From Nautilus pompilius (Eukaryota; Mollusca; Cephalopoda; Nautilida; Nautilidae): DNA of 64,000 nucleotides. The first letter of the stretch is position 1. Each line of letters begins with the position of its first letter. Positions 1-14,800 of the stretch are shown here, in pieces. The stretch is taken from NCBI GenBank assembly GCA_018389105.1, contig JACATO010000690.1, positions 186,001-250,000 on the forward strand, given 5' to 3'. The notes beneath the pieces were generated by a model. The model was not told the origin of the DNA. It did not search any database and saw nothing but the letters and a program-made list of their open reading frames with translations. The position numbers and the translations under genes were made by a program.

Positions 1-1788
1 TCAGCACCAGTAAAATCAAGCTAAATTACCAATCTATCTTTAATCATTCACAACCAGGAGTTAGTAAATGCAATACACATGCAAAACTAATTAATACTAA
101 CACACATTTATATATATATATGTGAAAGGCATCATAAAAATGCCATTATTATTATTTTATAAGTTTGCTTACTGTACTATAGGGCAACTAATATAAATAC
201 ATATAAAGTAAAATAGCATTTGATATTTTTAAAAGATCAGTAGTACCCAAAAGCTATTTCTGTTTTATTTAATCTGATTTCAGTGAGTAAGAAATCATTC
301 AAAAAAGAGTGTGCAAACAACTCAGGGTATCTCAATTTTAAAACATTGCTAGTTTTCAAAGCTTAGACATAGCATATTTGGATTGCAGGCTACAAACTTA
401 CAATATTTTAATTTCCAGTTCTGTACGTATATACATATATAAGAGCAATGTCAGACATGTTAAAACACAGTAGCTACAATTAAAAGCCTCTTCTATACTT
501 TAATCATTATGCATGACCAATTCTGAAACATCATTTATAAACAAAGTGAATAAAATTCCATAATAGTGGACAGTTATAAATGTTCATAGTAATCTTTGCG
601 TTTTTTTTTTTTTTTTCCTTTCCAAAATCTAGAATATGGCTGTCTGTATCAATCATTCAATATTGACAAATAACTTTATGAGCCTTCACATTTAAAGTCA
701 CTGATGCACACAGGCATCCATGTTGCTTTAATAAAATATTAGACATTAGTTGTCTCCCCTGGCAAAGAACACTACATTTGAAGGTCGCATGCTTTTCCTG
801 TTAAAGTGAATTGCTTATTATTATTAATCAGATTATTTGTTCCCAAAGGAATGAACAATTAACGAAATGGAATGAAGCTGCTCAACACGGCAAACAGTGA
901 CATACACAAATCAGTCTATGGGCTGTGCAGTCAGTGTAAATACATCATCGCAGACCTCATCATCCCTGACTTAAATTGCATGTTGTTGTTGTTTTTTTTT
1001 TAAAGAAATTAGTACTATTGGCTGGCTAGAATTTGCATTAATCCATTGCAACTCAATTAAATCTTACGTTACTTTCCTGTAACTCACCAAAGGCATTACT
1101 TTTTAATAACAAATTACCACTGGAGTGTTATTCAGTAGCAACACAGAAACTGCGGAAGGCTGCACTAGGTAAAACTCACTTTCCATCGGTGAGAAGCTGG
1201 TTACATGTATCCTGGTACATATTCAGTATAGTTCTTATTAAGTTTTTCACTGCGTGCATTAACAAAGAGGATGGACACTTCCATTCATTGTTTCATTAAA
1301 TGTTTTGTTCGGTTTGGTGATCACAAGGCAGGAAGCCACTATGCTTCATGTAGGGCTGTTGTCCATGGGGAAGATTTTTAAAAAAAAGTCAATCAACTTA
1401 ATGCAAATGTTGGTTTACACTGTAACTTAACAAATACCACTTGTACTTTAATCCAAACTCTTCAATTTTCTTTTTTTTCTCTCTCTGATGTCTAAATATG
1501 CTAACATTTCACATAATTTGTAATTATGACCACCAGTGCATTTCTCTCAAAATGGCTAAAACATTTTTACAGCTTGTTTTCATGTTAAGCAAAACAATTT
1601 AATATTGTAATTGCTCAAATATGTTGTAAAATATAATTCTTTTTATTATGTATGCATCAGAATGTTTACAAATACAAGACTGTACTACGAAGAAATTGTG
1701 TATACAAATAAGGTTTTATCAGATTTGCCATATGCTGCACAACATATTATTATTGTAATGGTTTTGTTCTTCTTTTGAATTCATCCTG

Positions 1789-2024
1789 TTACTCCTTCGA
1801 TGGCTGATTTCTGATATATTCCACATAGAAAAACCAGTTAATATTGGTTTTAAAGCAGTACAGAATACAGTTGGAGGACAATATTTTAAAGTATTGGTAG
1901 GAGACAACCTCATGTGAGAAATCACTGATGGCCTTCTCTTCCAACCAAGTTAGTTCATCCACTTCTGGATTAATGTTGCACACGTGGAGCAACTTGAAAA
2001 CTTCTACCATTACCATGCCTGATG
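1789..2024 (-). CDS. Exon-like ORF, unassigned
   Basis: A minus-strand frame of 75 codons from ATG to TAA, preceded by a good acceptor (TCTCTCCTTAG). The first half (VFKLLHVCNINPEVDELTWL) is protein-like; the rest is Phe/Tyr/Asn-rich, as expected of random AT-rich sequence. Its phase does not follow the gene A last exon, so it would be an alternative last exon, a separate gene, or chance. Confidence 0.18.
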
Positions 2025-2648
2025 CTAAGGAGAGACGAGCGATGTGCGTGCGTGCGTTTTAAGCAGCGGACCACCATTCATTCATCACTTCAGCTCACCT
2101 CATTCTAAGATAAAAACAAGCAGTCATTAAGCATCCGTGAAATAACAGAAAGTGAAAGCAATCTGCTTCTGTCTCAGCCAGACCAGTTTCAATATATCCC
2201 CTGCCATTAGTCTTCTGAAGAGAGCAAAGAACTTAAAAAAAAAAACAATACAAATTTGACAAGTACTTCTAATATATCAAATTCAATATTTTGTTAGTAA
2301 ATTTTGCAACTTTTTGCTTTAACTAAAAACGCCAAGTGCATAAAAAATAAAACGAAGCCATTCATATTTTTAATGCTCTTTGGGGAGTTGTTCCCACTTA
2401 GGCAGGAAAAATTAGTAGTTCATACAAATGGAATTTTTTTTTCCACGGGAGCATTAATCTTCACAGAGAAAGCTTTCTTACAATATATAAAACACCAAAA
2501 AATAATAAATGGCTAAAGAAATATGAGCATTTTAACTTAAACAAAAAAACAACTAAAAATTGATATGAAACAGGTGCTCCAAAAAATTTTCTAGAAAGTA
2601 AATCAACTTTGAGAGCAGCTTCAGCAACAGGATAAACTATTGAATTAT

Positions 2649-2654
2649 TTTATT
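2649..2654 (-). terminator. Possible poly(A) signal of gene A
   Basis: AATAAA on the minus strand, about 360 bases beyond the putative gene A stop codon. Such hexamers are frequent in AT-rich DNA, so this is only a candidate. Confidence 0.2.
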
Positions 2655-3010
2655 GTCAAACCAGATCCCTCAGTAGTAGCTTTTTGAAAAGATTTCCACT
2701 TTTCTTATCAAAGCTAGAACTATTAAAACCTACATAAAATGGAATGCTGAAAAGTTAAAATTCAAAATTTTGTCCCCCCCTTTTTTATATTATTATTTGC
2801 AGCACCTAATTAATGATTTTTCAGATAATTTGTTACCTCAAGCATTCCTATTTAAGAAGGAAAAAAAGCAACAACCAAACATTAAATGTCCACTGCATGC
2901 TAAAAAAAAAATGATTCAGTTAAGGGAAGGTGGCAGAATTTCCATCAGGGAGTAGCAGCCTATTTCTCAGAAAACGAACAAGTGAACTAGGCTGGCACTG
3001 AACCTCTGTG

Positions 3011-3154
3011 TCAATCTTCTTTAAACAAAAGAATAGCAGTTTTGACAAAATCAATTAAATGAGAAATAACTTGTCCAAATTCTGTCAGAGTATAATGATC
3101 TCGAGGAAATGTCGCAACAACATTTTCTAGTAGCTGAAAGTCAGTGATCATATC
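3011..3154 (-). CDS. Gene A terminal coding exon
   Basis: A 144-bp segment starting after a CTCTAG acceptor in phase 0, with 47 sense codons and a TGA at 3,011. It begins DMITDFQLLENVVATFPRDH and ends VKTAILLFKED. No usable GT donor occurs before the stop, so it reads as a last coding exon. The composition is strongly protein-like compared with the surrounding AT-rich sequence. Confidence 0.48.
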   Translation of the reverse strand, partial: DMITDFQLLENVVATFPRDHYTLTEFGQVISHLIDFVKTAILLFKED

Positions 3155-6100
3155 CTAGAGCAATACCAGTTGATGATAATATGAAAATAATTAATCATCT
3201 CATAAATGTACATCAACACGCTGCCTCTTTCCAGCAGTTGATATCAATGGAGAGCTTAGTGCAGCAACACACTAAGCAGTGTTTCCATACATGATGATGG
3301 AGTCTGGCAGATTTTTATTAAGTTCCAAATAATTCCCTCTTAAAACATGGCATTTAATAGGCATGCCCGTATGCACTTCAAATAACTATTGTCAGTCTTC
3401 GAAATCATTTGTACTTTATCTATTATAGACCACTAACCATCAACATCCTCCTCAAGCCTCAAAGCTACCCCCCTTTACAATGCAGATATTCCAAACATCT
3501 GGCTTGCAATCATCATCAAGAACAAAAATGGTAGATACTTGGAGAAATGAGTGAGGCCCCTGAATGGTTTTACACACAATATTGCTTTCAATGGACAGTT
3601 GGAAAGCATCTATTTCTTCATTGTCAATATTTAATAAAAAAAAAAAACTGTTTATTTGTTATGCAATTTTTTTCATCAGGATCTTCTATGCGACGCTGAA
3701 GTGTGTCTTTCCTGCAGATATTTAAACATCTTTTCAGCATTCTATATAGGTACATTATTAGCACTAAATGTTTCCAAAGCAAATGACCTCATTATTCCAC
3801 CATCATCATCTGATTGTCCTTTTCCATAAGGGCTCTAAAAAAAATAATAATCTGTATTTACAGACCTTTCACTAAACTACGAAAACTTTACTACTTTTAA
3901 ACCAAGCGCTGCAGCCATCATTGAATTCTAAGTCATGCTTAAACTCAGTGCCTAGCATTTTATAGTCGTCGAGAATCTTCACACTGAATAGTTCAACAAA
4001 AGCAACACCATAGAGAAGTCAGAAGGAATGAACACTAAAAGTAAATTGCTAGTGTTTCTGCAAAATGTAGTAACTGGGAACAATGCCACTTGAGTCGGCA
4101 TCCAATGGGAGAGATAGGTACCCAAAGTAGTACGAACAAGTCAAATTCTCACGAAGAACCTGCACTCTCATTAGCTGGTTAACTCCGGGTGAGTTTTTAA
4201 TGTCCGTGTATAATAATGATCATGGTCAAATTTATGCCGAGAAAAGTCCCTCAAGGCTGCTGTGATTGTATCCAGGACTTTTAACCGTTGCTAATCACTC
4301 GGATTCCCTTTTCTGCTCATTCTTCTCTTTGTTGTAAATTCAACACATTTGAACCTATGGATGATGACAGTATGTTCCTGACATTGCTCATCCAACCTAA
4401 CACGCACATGGACAAACTTTTCAAATTTTCTGCTATTAGCAATTTTGAACCACACCAGATGCTCTCTCATATCTGTGCACTGCGGGTTTTTGGAACAGCA
4501 AAGAGCAGCACTAACAAGCATCTCATTGTCAAGGGATTTAAACAGTTTCATACTTGATCAATGGCTATGTACTTTATACAACAAGACCTGGAGCTCTGCT
4601 TATCCTACTAACAACGGGACAAGGTTCTTTTGCCCTCTGAAATGCTTGTAGGGGACTTTAAAAAAAAAGCAAAGTTTTAAGTGAAAGTGGTATATAACTG
4701 TTGTTGGAAACCAGCATTTTCCGTGTGTGTGGACACTGCACCAATTCTAATAAACTTAAGTTGGGGTTCCACAATTTTTCAAGATTAAGAAGGGGTGGGC
4801 TCTGAAATTTTGTACGTCTTCTCTCCCCATAGCGCCAACTTAGCCTAAATGTCCAACATGACCATTCTTTATATGAGACCCTCTTTTGATGAGCATTTAA
4901 AGATGAGAATGGCCACGAGTTAGTCCTGCCATATTAAATGACATGTAGAACACTGACAATCAGTTTGTCCTGGGTGACATTCTTATAAAAGATTAAGGAA
5001 TTGTTTATAGTCATTAGGTCCTGTAAAAGCCATCTCCACACTACTTGAATTCACCAAAAGAAAAGATGAAAGTTTAAAATTTTCTTTTTCTATGCTACCA
5101 TAAGAAAGCTATAATTATAAGCAAATTTCAAAACTCCCAGAAATTTCTTTTTGTTGAGGACAGTAACTACCTTAAACCAATGAGACGGATGCCCTTAAGA
5201 TGTGCCTAACATATTGAAAACCACAAAATGGGGCTGTTTTACATAACTGACTGATCAGTATCCCATGAAACACCCATCCACCCACATTTCAAAGCAAGGA
5301 AGGCACCTAGATACCATATACAACATCTCTCTGGTAGCAGCAGCACGCGCAGTTGATGTATCTAGCCATCATGGACCAATCACGTTTGTATTGTTTGATC
5401 AAAATTATGACCAATAAAGAAAATCCATATGAAGTGTTATTACTAAAAAACAACTTTGTTAGAGAGAGAGAGAGAGCAACCCCCCACCCTACCCCTAACA
5501 CTGCCAATGCTACAGATTGTTGGCTGTTGAATTCAAAGTGATTATTCTATTCAATTTTGTTATCATTACAGGGAGAATGAAGACAGGAAATTTCCCTAAT
5601 TCAAATAGGTATTTATCAAATCAAATATGCACAATTTAAAAAACAAAACGATCCTAGATACAATCCACAGAACTTTCATTGGGTAAGTTTATAGCTAGTT
5701 ATATGGCATGCTGCTTTTTCTGTGTATCTTTATATGCAGCTCAGCTATACCTTAATAAACAAAATATAACATAACACACCTAGCAGACATGAAAACCTAG
5801 TCAACAGAACTCGGGGAGCATAATTAAATACTGCCATTCTCCCAAAAGATTCCATGAGTTGGTAGCTACATCAGCCATCTGTTGGTGCCAGGTAGATAAA
5901 CAAAACAGGAACCAATAAAGATAGCTCCCCAAGGCCAATGTAAAAGATTAGCACACTGCACAAGGTTTGTTCAAAATCCAAAGCTGAAGTCAAGTTACTA
6001 CTAAATAAAAGTCAGCTTTATATATATATATATATATATACCCAAATCTCATTAAACTATTAACAAGCACTTGTTACATTTGTCTTTTTATGCATACCTA

Positions 6101-8195
6101 AGAAAAATGGCATTTAATAAATCTTCCTAATGGCAAATACTACTCTAGCTTATCATTTTTAGCATTCCCCCCTCACAGGAATTAATCCATGTATTTACTA
6201 ATGGTTAAGATTACTTTTAAGTTAATACCTTAACTACAAAATTTGTTTAAAGCTTACCTCCTTTAAAAACCAAGTGGTGAAATTTTGGTTTGCTGTAATG
6301 TCTTCAGCTAAAGCTTATCCAAGAAAACAGGATCTCTTTTTGCATTAAATAAAACAGCAACAACAGTTAGTAAATGGATTACGTGTCAATGACGCTGTAA
6401 ATTAGCTGGAGCCTAGGTTTATCCACAAAAAGTTGTCGACATTAATCCACAGATCAGTTCAGAAATATAAGCTGCTCACTGCTACTGTTCAATTAGAACA
6501 CATCAGCAAAATCAAGATAATTCAAAATTCCGTTAAAATAACAACAACAACAGAAAAACAGACCTGGATATCGCCGACTAAGCAGTTACTGTAGTTACAT
6601 CAGCACCAGGTGTCTATTAATGCACAAAGTAACAGGATGGAATGCTGGCTATAGCGGCAGTTACTGCCTTGCAGGTGCAGGTTGCCATTCTGTCATCGTG
6701 ACCATATGGAAATGTCATTGTCAAAATTTTTTATTTTAATGGCCACAAGACAGTGACTTATCGCCCAGAGCTGCAACAAAGTGATAAGAGCAAAAATTAT
6801 TGCAAATCACTGTATCAGCAGTTTGCAATTTGTACTTATTAACGTTGATCGTGATTTTCCTTCCTTGCTGCTGCTCTAATGTAACAACTAGAAATTAAAC
6901 AAAACATTGCCCTCACTTGCACGATTAAAAATTCATTTCAATTTTAAAACAGTAAATATTTATGTCACGGCTGGTTGTTCCAAGGCAGCGCGGCTAGAAG
7001 TTGCATCTTAAACATATTGATCGTGTGTTTCTTTCTCTTGCAATATCAATAGTTAAAATTAAATGTCTACACTACTTTTCCAGCTCGCAACCTTAATAAA
7101 AGCATTTTTTTTTTACTTGACGACATTCAAATGAAAAACTGTTCGAAATAGTATTGCTACAATGGCATTCAGGCTGAGTTTCATGCGCATGTCTCCAGTA
7201 GGCTAAGCTTTGCAACCAACTCTGGGCATTACCTCTTAACTATTATAACAACCTGTAGCAACTTTACCTGAACTGCTCTACTGCAGCACACAAGGACTAT
7301 TTATCCATAGTTGGCAGACCCCACTCCTGACATCAAAATTAAGAACATCAGCTGGTGACTAAGCAAGTTACTCGAGTACAGTTGTTGGGGGGGGACTCTC
7401 AAGTACAATGGTAAAATGGGCAAACCAGTAAAAGTTTCTCTCAGAATCTCCATCACATACCCAGAAAATCCCTACCAGGCCTTTCATTTTTTGGATGTGG
7501 GAGGAAACCCAATCAAGGGTGGGAAGTATGCCAAACTGAGCAGGTACCGACTCTGGCTCTCCACCTTAACAAACCTTACATGTCTTTGTTTTCAATGCTG
7601 CTGCTATTTTAAAAATATTACACCTCAGGCTAACCATAACTCTCTAACTTGAGTTTTCTGCAGCAACAGATGAGAATTAAACAGGCATTGTGTATAACTA
7701 AATGGCAAGGGATTTATATGCCGTAGAGACTTCATAAATAAATCAGAAATAATAGTTTCTGAAGTAGAAATGATGCCAGGCTACACAAGTTAGCACCACA
7801 TGAACCCAGTTTAAATAGTGTATTGTTGCCCAGTTGTCTTTTTGTTTACATAAAATATTAAAAGTAAATTTATATATATATTAATGGCAATAAAAACAAA
7901 AATAACACTGGAATAGAATACACACATGCTGTCAGCTATAATTTAATTGTGAAATCAATGAAGAAATAGCCCTGGAGGATATTTTAACAAAACCCCTCGT
8001 GTAATCAAAGTCAAAAAAAAAACACTTACTGTAACATTTTTTGCTATCTATATATTTTGTAATAGCTATATGCTGATGATATGCAAGTAACTGTTGCCAG
8101 GAGTGTTTTTGTTAGCAACCTATATCACCTTGAATAAGAAAAATTAAAATTTTTTTGTTAATTTGCACATATACAATTAACTTCTCCAATAGTAG

Positions 8196-8229
<34 letters not shown>

Positions 8230-8850
8230 ATTCAAAAACTGACATTTTTTCAAAACTTGGTGGAAGCAAAGGAAAGATAACCTAGCACTACAGTACTACA
8301 GTTTAATCATTTTGATTCATACATAACAGATTAATGTAGAATTTTAAGGTAATATAAACAAAATCTTTGTATTATTTCCAGTATATATTCTCTCTTTTTT
8401 AAAAAAAAAAAAAAGGTTTCTTTAAACTGCTTGACCAAATAATTTTAAAAAAGTTCTAAACTTGACAGCCAATCATTATAACAAGGTGCAAGGAAATAGG
8501 TTTAACAGCACTCAAAAGGATAGTCCATCAAATAATTTACAAAATTAGCAGCATGGCTATAAATCAGGTTATCCACTCCAGGATGAATATTTAATATAAG
8601 CAATCAGATCAAACCTGAATTGTAACCAGTGTGTCAGATAAAATCTGGCTTTATAATCACTTGTTTTAATCTTGATAATTTAATTTTTTCAAACAGATGC
8701 GCAGAAAGTACTGAACAGGTATGAGGTGCAAATACTGTGCTGAGTTTACAGACATTCTCATAACAGATGAACCATATGGTAAATTGTCAGCTGGTAACCG
8801 AGTGTTCATTATATGGGATATGGAAGCTCTTGATTAATGCTGTTAAGAAT

Positions 8851-8887
<37 letters not shown>

Positions 8888-11800
8888 CTAATAACATCTA
8901 TTCCCAATATATCAGCATTAATGAAACTCTGAAAATATCTTTCAATATTTAATGTAGGAGTTAATCAAAATACACCATCACTAAGCTGAAGGGCTGCCTC
9001 TTCTTCGTCTAGAAGCAACACAGTGCAACATCATATATGCCAAATTGAAGATTTTGAGAAATCTGATGGAGCAGTAACTCAATTAGGTACAGGGCTTAAG
9101 CAAAGCCCACTCTTCTATTCCAAAACTTACCGGTAAAAGATGGGACACACTCCAAATGGTGTTACCAATAATCTGCTTTGTCAAGAGAGGCCCTAACTGC
9201 AAATAAATGCTGCCCTTTCCCCGAGTACAAAACTAGCACCCACTAGTAACAATAAAAATATCATAAACAGAAGCTTCATTTTCTTTTAACCCTCTGATAA
9301 AGAAAACAGTGGCTTTTATGCTTAATTACACAGCTTGTGGCACACAATCATATTATCAGACAATGGTTCACAACTATCAGTCACGTGAGCTTGGTTCGTC
9401 TACATTGTAGTAAACAAGGACAAAATCTAGTGTATAATACGAGGCAACACTCCAAAAGTTTGTTGTCCCCCCACTCACTTTAATGATTCACATTGTTAAC
9501 GCTTTAAAATCATTACAGGTGAGATTTCCATGTCAGATGTTGTAAACTATAACAACAATTACAATTTTTAAACCAAGAACATTTAGAAACTAGCGTTCTT
9601 CAAGTATGCCATGACGAGCTGAAGCACTCGTGAAAAATTAGTTTCATAAATTGTTTAAAAAATTAGAAACAATTATAAGTATTAATTACTTGGACTATCA
9701 TCGCTAAAAATACTATCTGTTGGATCATGTAAAAGTAGAAGGAAAAAAAACAACAATTCAACTCTTCTACACTGTTTCAAATGAACTGTTCCCTCATTGG
9801 CTTTTTGTTACACAATACTTACTTGGTCTACTGCTACAGCCATTTCAATTCAACCACAAGACAAAAGGCCTAATTTTAACTTTAAGTGTAATGTCAGGGA
9901 AAAAAAGAAAAAATAATAACAGAAGTAATTTTCAAAAAAAATAAAAATAGGGACTTTCATTGGAGGCTTTGACCATAATACTACTAGAAGAGAGCTAAGG
10001 TTAGGGGCCTGAGTTTGAATCTAGGTTGAGACCAGCTTGGTTTGGTGCTAGCCACATAGGCTCTCCAGTTTCCTCATGGGTTCCATGGATAACTCTCAAC
10101 TGGCATTCACCTTGACCACTGATCAAAAGCCCATCCCACCAAACATGCCCAGGTAAACTTGCTTGTCATCCAGGCAGATGCTCCATGCTTTCCCCTTCTA
10201 GTTCAATTCTGAGAGATGCCCTCAATCTTGAAGTCAGGACAGGCATCCACAAAAGGAGCATATATATATATATATATATATTCCTTTACGTTATTTTCAA
10301 AACAAACTTTTTAAAATTACATCCTCAACAAGGAGGGGAAATTACTTTTTATGACCTCCCAAAAAATGTATTGATTATAAATAATGTCAAATCAATTTTT
10401 AGTTAATTCTAACTATATGATATAAACAAAATCAATACATGTACACACACAAAAATGTGGTGGTCATTAATTCACAAATACACTTCATTACATTTAAATC
10501 CCTGATATATCTATCTCACACACGTGTGCGCATGCTATGTCAGAAAGATTCAATCATCCTAATTGATTTCTCTTTTAACCATTGACATCCCAATGCCAAT
10601 ATTAATGCAATTTTAGAACTATTATTCATATCTCAAAGTTATATAATTCTTCCACTTGGATCAACATTTAAGTAATCTTTAAATGTTTCTTACCTTGTTG
10701 AACTAAGGAAAAGGTTATAAATTCTGATCAGCATCAATGACAATTTATCCCCCAGAATATTAATAACTAAAATCTGTTAACATGAAGATGAAAGCCAATC
10801 TCTTTTTTTTTTTAAATTAACTTCAAAACTTGAATTTTCAAAAAAAAAAACATCCTAATGTATCAAATTTGGCCACGTCTCAGTTATTTTTTTTTAAAAA
10901 AGTATACTAACCTGCTAAAGCATGTTACTTCAAAATAAATAATTAAAAAGGTTTAAGATCTAAATGTGTGTATAGTTCTTGTACTCTACTAGGGAAGAAA
11001 ACTGGCCATCATAAATGTATCTTTGGCAATATTGGACTTGGACAGATTACAGAAAGGATAAAGTTCTCTTTTCTCTTTAAAAAAAAAAAAAATTGCATAA
11101 CTTTAAGGAAATACCAAAAAAAGGGAGAAAAGTAAAATGTACAATCTTGTTAAAAATTAGGTAAAAAAACATGGATGCTTACTACTTGGTATGCACACAC
11201 ACACAAACACGCCTATTTTGAATGCATGATTTCATTTTTGTTTCAAAACTGTTACTATTAGGTCGATACAAAAGTTTTGTCAGTTTTTTTTTTACCACAA
11301 CATTGAGACTTCATATCGTTCATAAAAGTGAAGTTTATTAACTAAAGTAAGTTGCATTACAATCAATACACCTCTGCCAACAAGTTACAAGTGCATTTCT
11401 ACCATTTTGAAAAAAAAGCTGGATTCATGGAGTCGATAAACTGTTGGAAGGCAGTTTCAATTGCTGCTTGGTTGGAGAAGGATTTAATACAGAGGAAACT
11501 GTGGTGTTTGAAAAGGTGGTAGTCTTGTGGGAGAACTTCGTACCCCAACATGTTCAGTTTCTGAAGTCACTTTTGCAACATGACAACGAGCATTGTCATG
11601 GAGCAGGATTGGGCCGCTTCACTTCACCAATGCCAGCTGTCATTGGGAAAGTTTATGATGAATGATGTTTAATTCACAACAGTACCTTTCAGCTGTGACG
11701 GTTTCACCAAGTTGCAAGAAGTTATAGTGGATGACACCAGTTGCAGTCCACCAGACATCGACCATGACCTTCTTTGGGTGGAGGCTGGGTTTTGGAATGT

Positions 11801-14800
11801 GGCTAGGCGCCTTGTCTCTGTTGAGCCACTGTGCTGATCGTTTGCGATTGTCATAAAGGATCCATTTTTCATCAACCGTAATGATTTGGTCAAGAAATGG
11901 GTTGTTTTTGTTTCTTATGAGAAGTGAAGGCAGATCTCAAATGAACGATTTTCTTGTTGTTCATTCAACTCGTGAGGCATCCACTTGTCAAGCTTTTTCA
12001 CCTGGCCAATTGCATCAAGATGTCTGAAAACAGTTGCAGTGCTTAGGTCAAGCTCTCAAGCAATTTCTCGCACTCTTTTTCTTTTCAGCTCCAACCGAGG
12101 CTGTCATACAGTTGTCATCACAGCTGGAAGGACATCCACTACATTCTTTACCTTCAAGGTCCACATCTCCAGATCAAAACTTTGCAAACCATCGTTGTAC
12201 TGTGCACTCGTTTATGGCCTGGTTTGAACTCATGAAGCAAAACGGCATGAAAAACTTCTCTATCCATACTTAATTCAGAAAACAAACATTCATTTTATGA
12301 TTTTTAAAAAGGTAGATTTTGCATGTATGCCAAAGCACACACTACAAAATGATACACAACTTATCTACATACACCTTGACAAGTATGCAAAAAATGAACC
12401 CTAAATTCACATAATATAAAAACCAGTAAAACTTTTGTGACAACCTAATACATTGATTTGCCATTGTATCACAATGTAAGATCTAAGTTTTTCTAGTCTG
12501 AAAATCACCCCCACCACCATTTTCTTAGAGTTAGGATTTTACTGTTTAAAATCTTCCCAAAGTAATAGTTTTAAATTGCATATCATCCAGGATAATCTAT
12601 GGACTATTTGGACTAACTAAGCCTCTTTTAGAGCTTTGAATAGCTGAGGTTTCAAGAGAACAATTATTCAGCCCAATTATCATCATTTCCCTTATTGCTA
12701 TATCAAAAACCCATTTTCCTGGCAATTCAATTCTTTATGATTTGGGTAAAATTCTAGTCGGTAGCAGGCCATTAACTTGTCACCACCCTGGCTACAGCTG
12801 GAGGGGTTGCTTGTTGTTTCCTAGTTTATAAAGACGGCGGTGAGCTAAGAAAAGTCTAGCTAATTTTTAGTGGGTGTAATAAGGTAAGGAGGTACACAAT
12901 TGCCAGATCCGAACTGAATGGTGAACTTCTACACCCTACGAAGATAAGCTAGAATACAAAGAAATCAAGACAAGCACTGAAACGACTGTTAAAAGCAGTC
13001 AAGACATGATGGCCCAGGAAATTGTTCATAAGCTTACCAATTCAAGCAGTATAATAATCAGAGTGGGGAGTAAATAGCTTATTTTTGTCCAAAATTAGTT
13101 CTCTTTTTCTTTTATTAAATTTTTACAATAATGAAAAAAAAAAAGACAACTTAATCTGAAACTTTAAGGCAAAAGATCAATGGAGTCTGATCCATTTCAC
13201 GGTTGGCTAACTTTGGAAACTGGATAATTCAAACTGATTTCTGGGCTGTGCCATTAAGCCCGCTTGGAAATTAGTACAAGAGCAGTGTTCTGTCAGTATT
13301 GGCTATGGAAAGAATGCATGTATTTTGGTCAGACTAAACTACTCGTGCAAAATTGATGTGTTCCAAATTACACTCAAACCAAACAGTGGCATTGGACAAA
13401 ATTAAAGGATAAATGCGGAAAATGAGCGTGTAAAAGAACCAAGTTACACAACCGATGGGTTTGTTTTTTCATAAGAGCTACTAAATAGGTCTCAAACGAG
13501 CTTTTTATTGCAATTGTGTTTTGTCTTTTTTTTATTTCACAAGGTCTCTTTTTATGAAGCCCTTTATGTGAACAGTAGAAAGTTGTGATCTAGATTTATA
13601 TATTAAATAAAAGAACTGAAAAGTTGTAACAATGTTTCATTTATTTAATCAGATCCCCTTTTCGTCAGAACACCAGCTAACGCAGCCTTAAAAACTGAAA
13701 TAGCAACTGGTATAATACCTGAATGTAGTAGGTAACAGTGATTTGGTACCGACAATATTTAGTTCTAGCCTTTTAGTTACAAATAGAACCACAAAAGGCT
13801 GTTAACTTTAATGATGATCTCAAAGTATCAAAAATGCTGTCTTTCGTGTTTTATGTTGTCGCTTTGTCTTTTACTTAAACAAATCAAAGTCATCCAAAAT
13901 GAGACCTGACAAAGCAGAAAGGCAGCAATGTGACCAGACCGGGGAAGAGGACCTTCCAATAAAAAGTAGAATATTTAAACAAAAATTTAAAGCTTGCCAA
14001 CCAATTTTTGTTGTTAGGCTTAAGCATACATTTTTTTTTTTATCCAAAGTGGCAGATAATTCAACTACTACGACTCATTTTATGTAAGATCCATTTAATT
14101 GCATACACTACAGGGTGGTCCGAAAGTCTTGTTACCCGACATCTTTCCTTGTAGTAGCGTTTAGATATCATTGATGAGAAGGTGGAAAGTAAAAGATTCT
14201 TCTTTGGGAAGGCTGTGCAGGGTGCATTTACATAGAGCGACAAGGTTGTCATGTGAAAAATAGCTGATAGGGCACAACACCGGATCATTGTCACAAAAAT
14301 GATGGTTGTCATACTGAACTTCTGGATCCTTAAGGAGACCCCCTCCCTGACTGGTATGTAATGAAGCACTTGTATACGTCTCGTCCCTTTTTACACGATG
14401 CATTACACCTTGCACCCCCTATATTCATGTTACCGTGCTTTTGAGGGGGGAGGGGGTAACAAGACTTTTGGGCCATCCTGTATATTAAAACAACAAAAGC
14501 AAGGCTAAAAATGCATACAAAGATTAACTGCTGCATTTTTTCTCCCTTATAAAACAAGACTAGTTTGAAATTTTCATAATATGAAAGCAAGCTCTTAAAC
14601 ACAACACAGTGAATTGTAGTATTTTTTTTCCTTTCCAAAAACACTTCCATGGAAACTCTGCCTCCTGGTCAAATCTGTCATAGAGCGAGCTTTGGGATTA
14701 TCTCCCTTTATTGATTTTTTTCTTTTTTCTTCTTCTCAAGCAACGGTGCAGAAAAAAAGGGAAGGACTGTGTGAGCGGCATTATTTCACATCTTATGTCA

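Larger units (their letters stand above)
1..3010. other. AT-rich 3' flank or 3' UTR
   Basis: No convincing gene is seen. The stretch would hold the gene A 3' UTR and beyond. It contains T- and A-runs (for example about 601-617), a short TA repeat near 110-121, and one exon-like minus-strand ORF at 1.8-2.0 kb listed separately. Confidence 0.5.

Noticed and set aside
8767..8952. ORF containing a Cys-Val repeat
   Set aside because: It is a translation of the TG microsatellite.
12034..12273. Plus-strand ORFs inside the mariner element
   Set aside because: They are the antisense of the transposase pseudogene.
13027..13067. Candidate exon of gene A (minus, GTAAGC donor)
   Set aside because: The acceptor is poor and its phase does not bridge exons 7 and 8.
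14330..14650. Minus-strand ORFs over the MITE
   Set aside because: They run across the element boundary and show no transposase motif.
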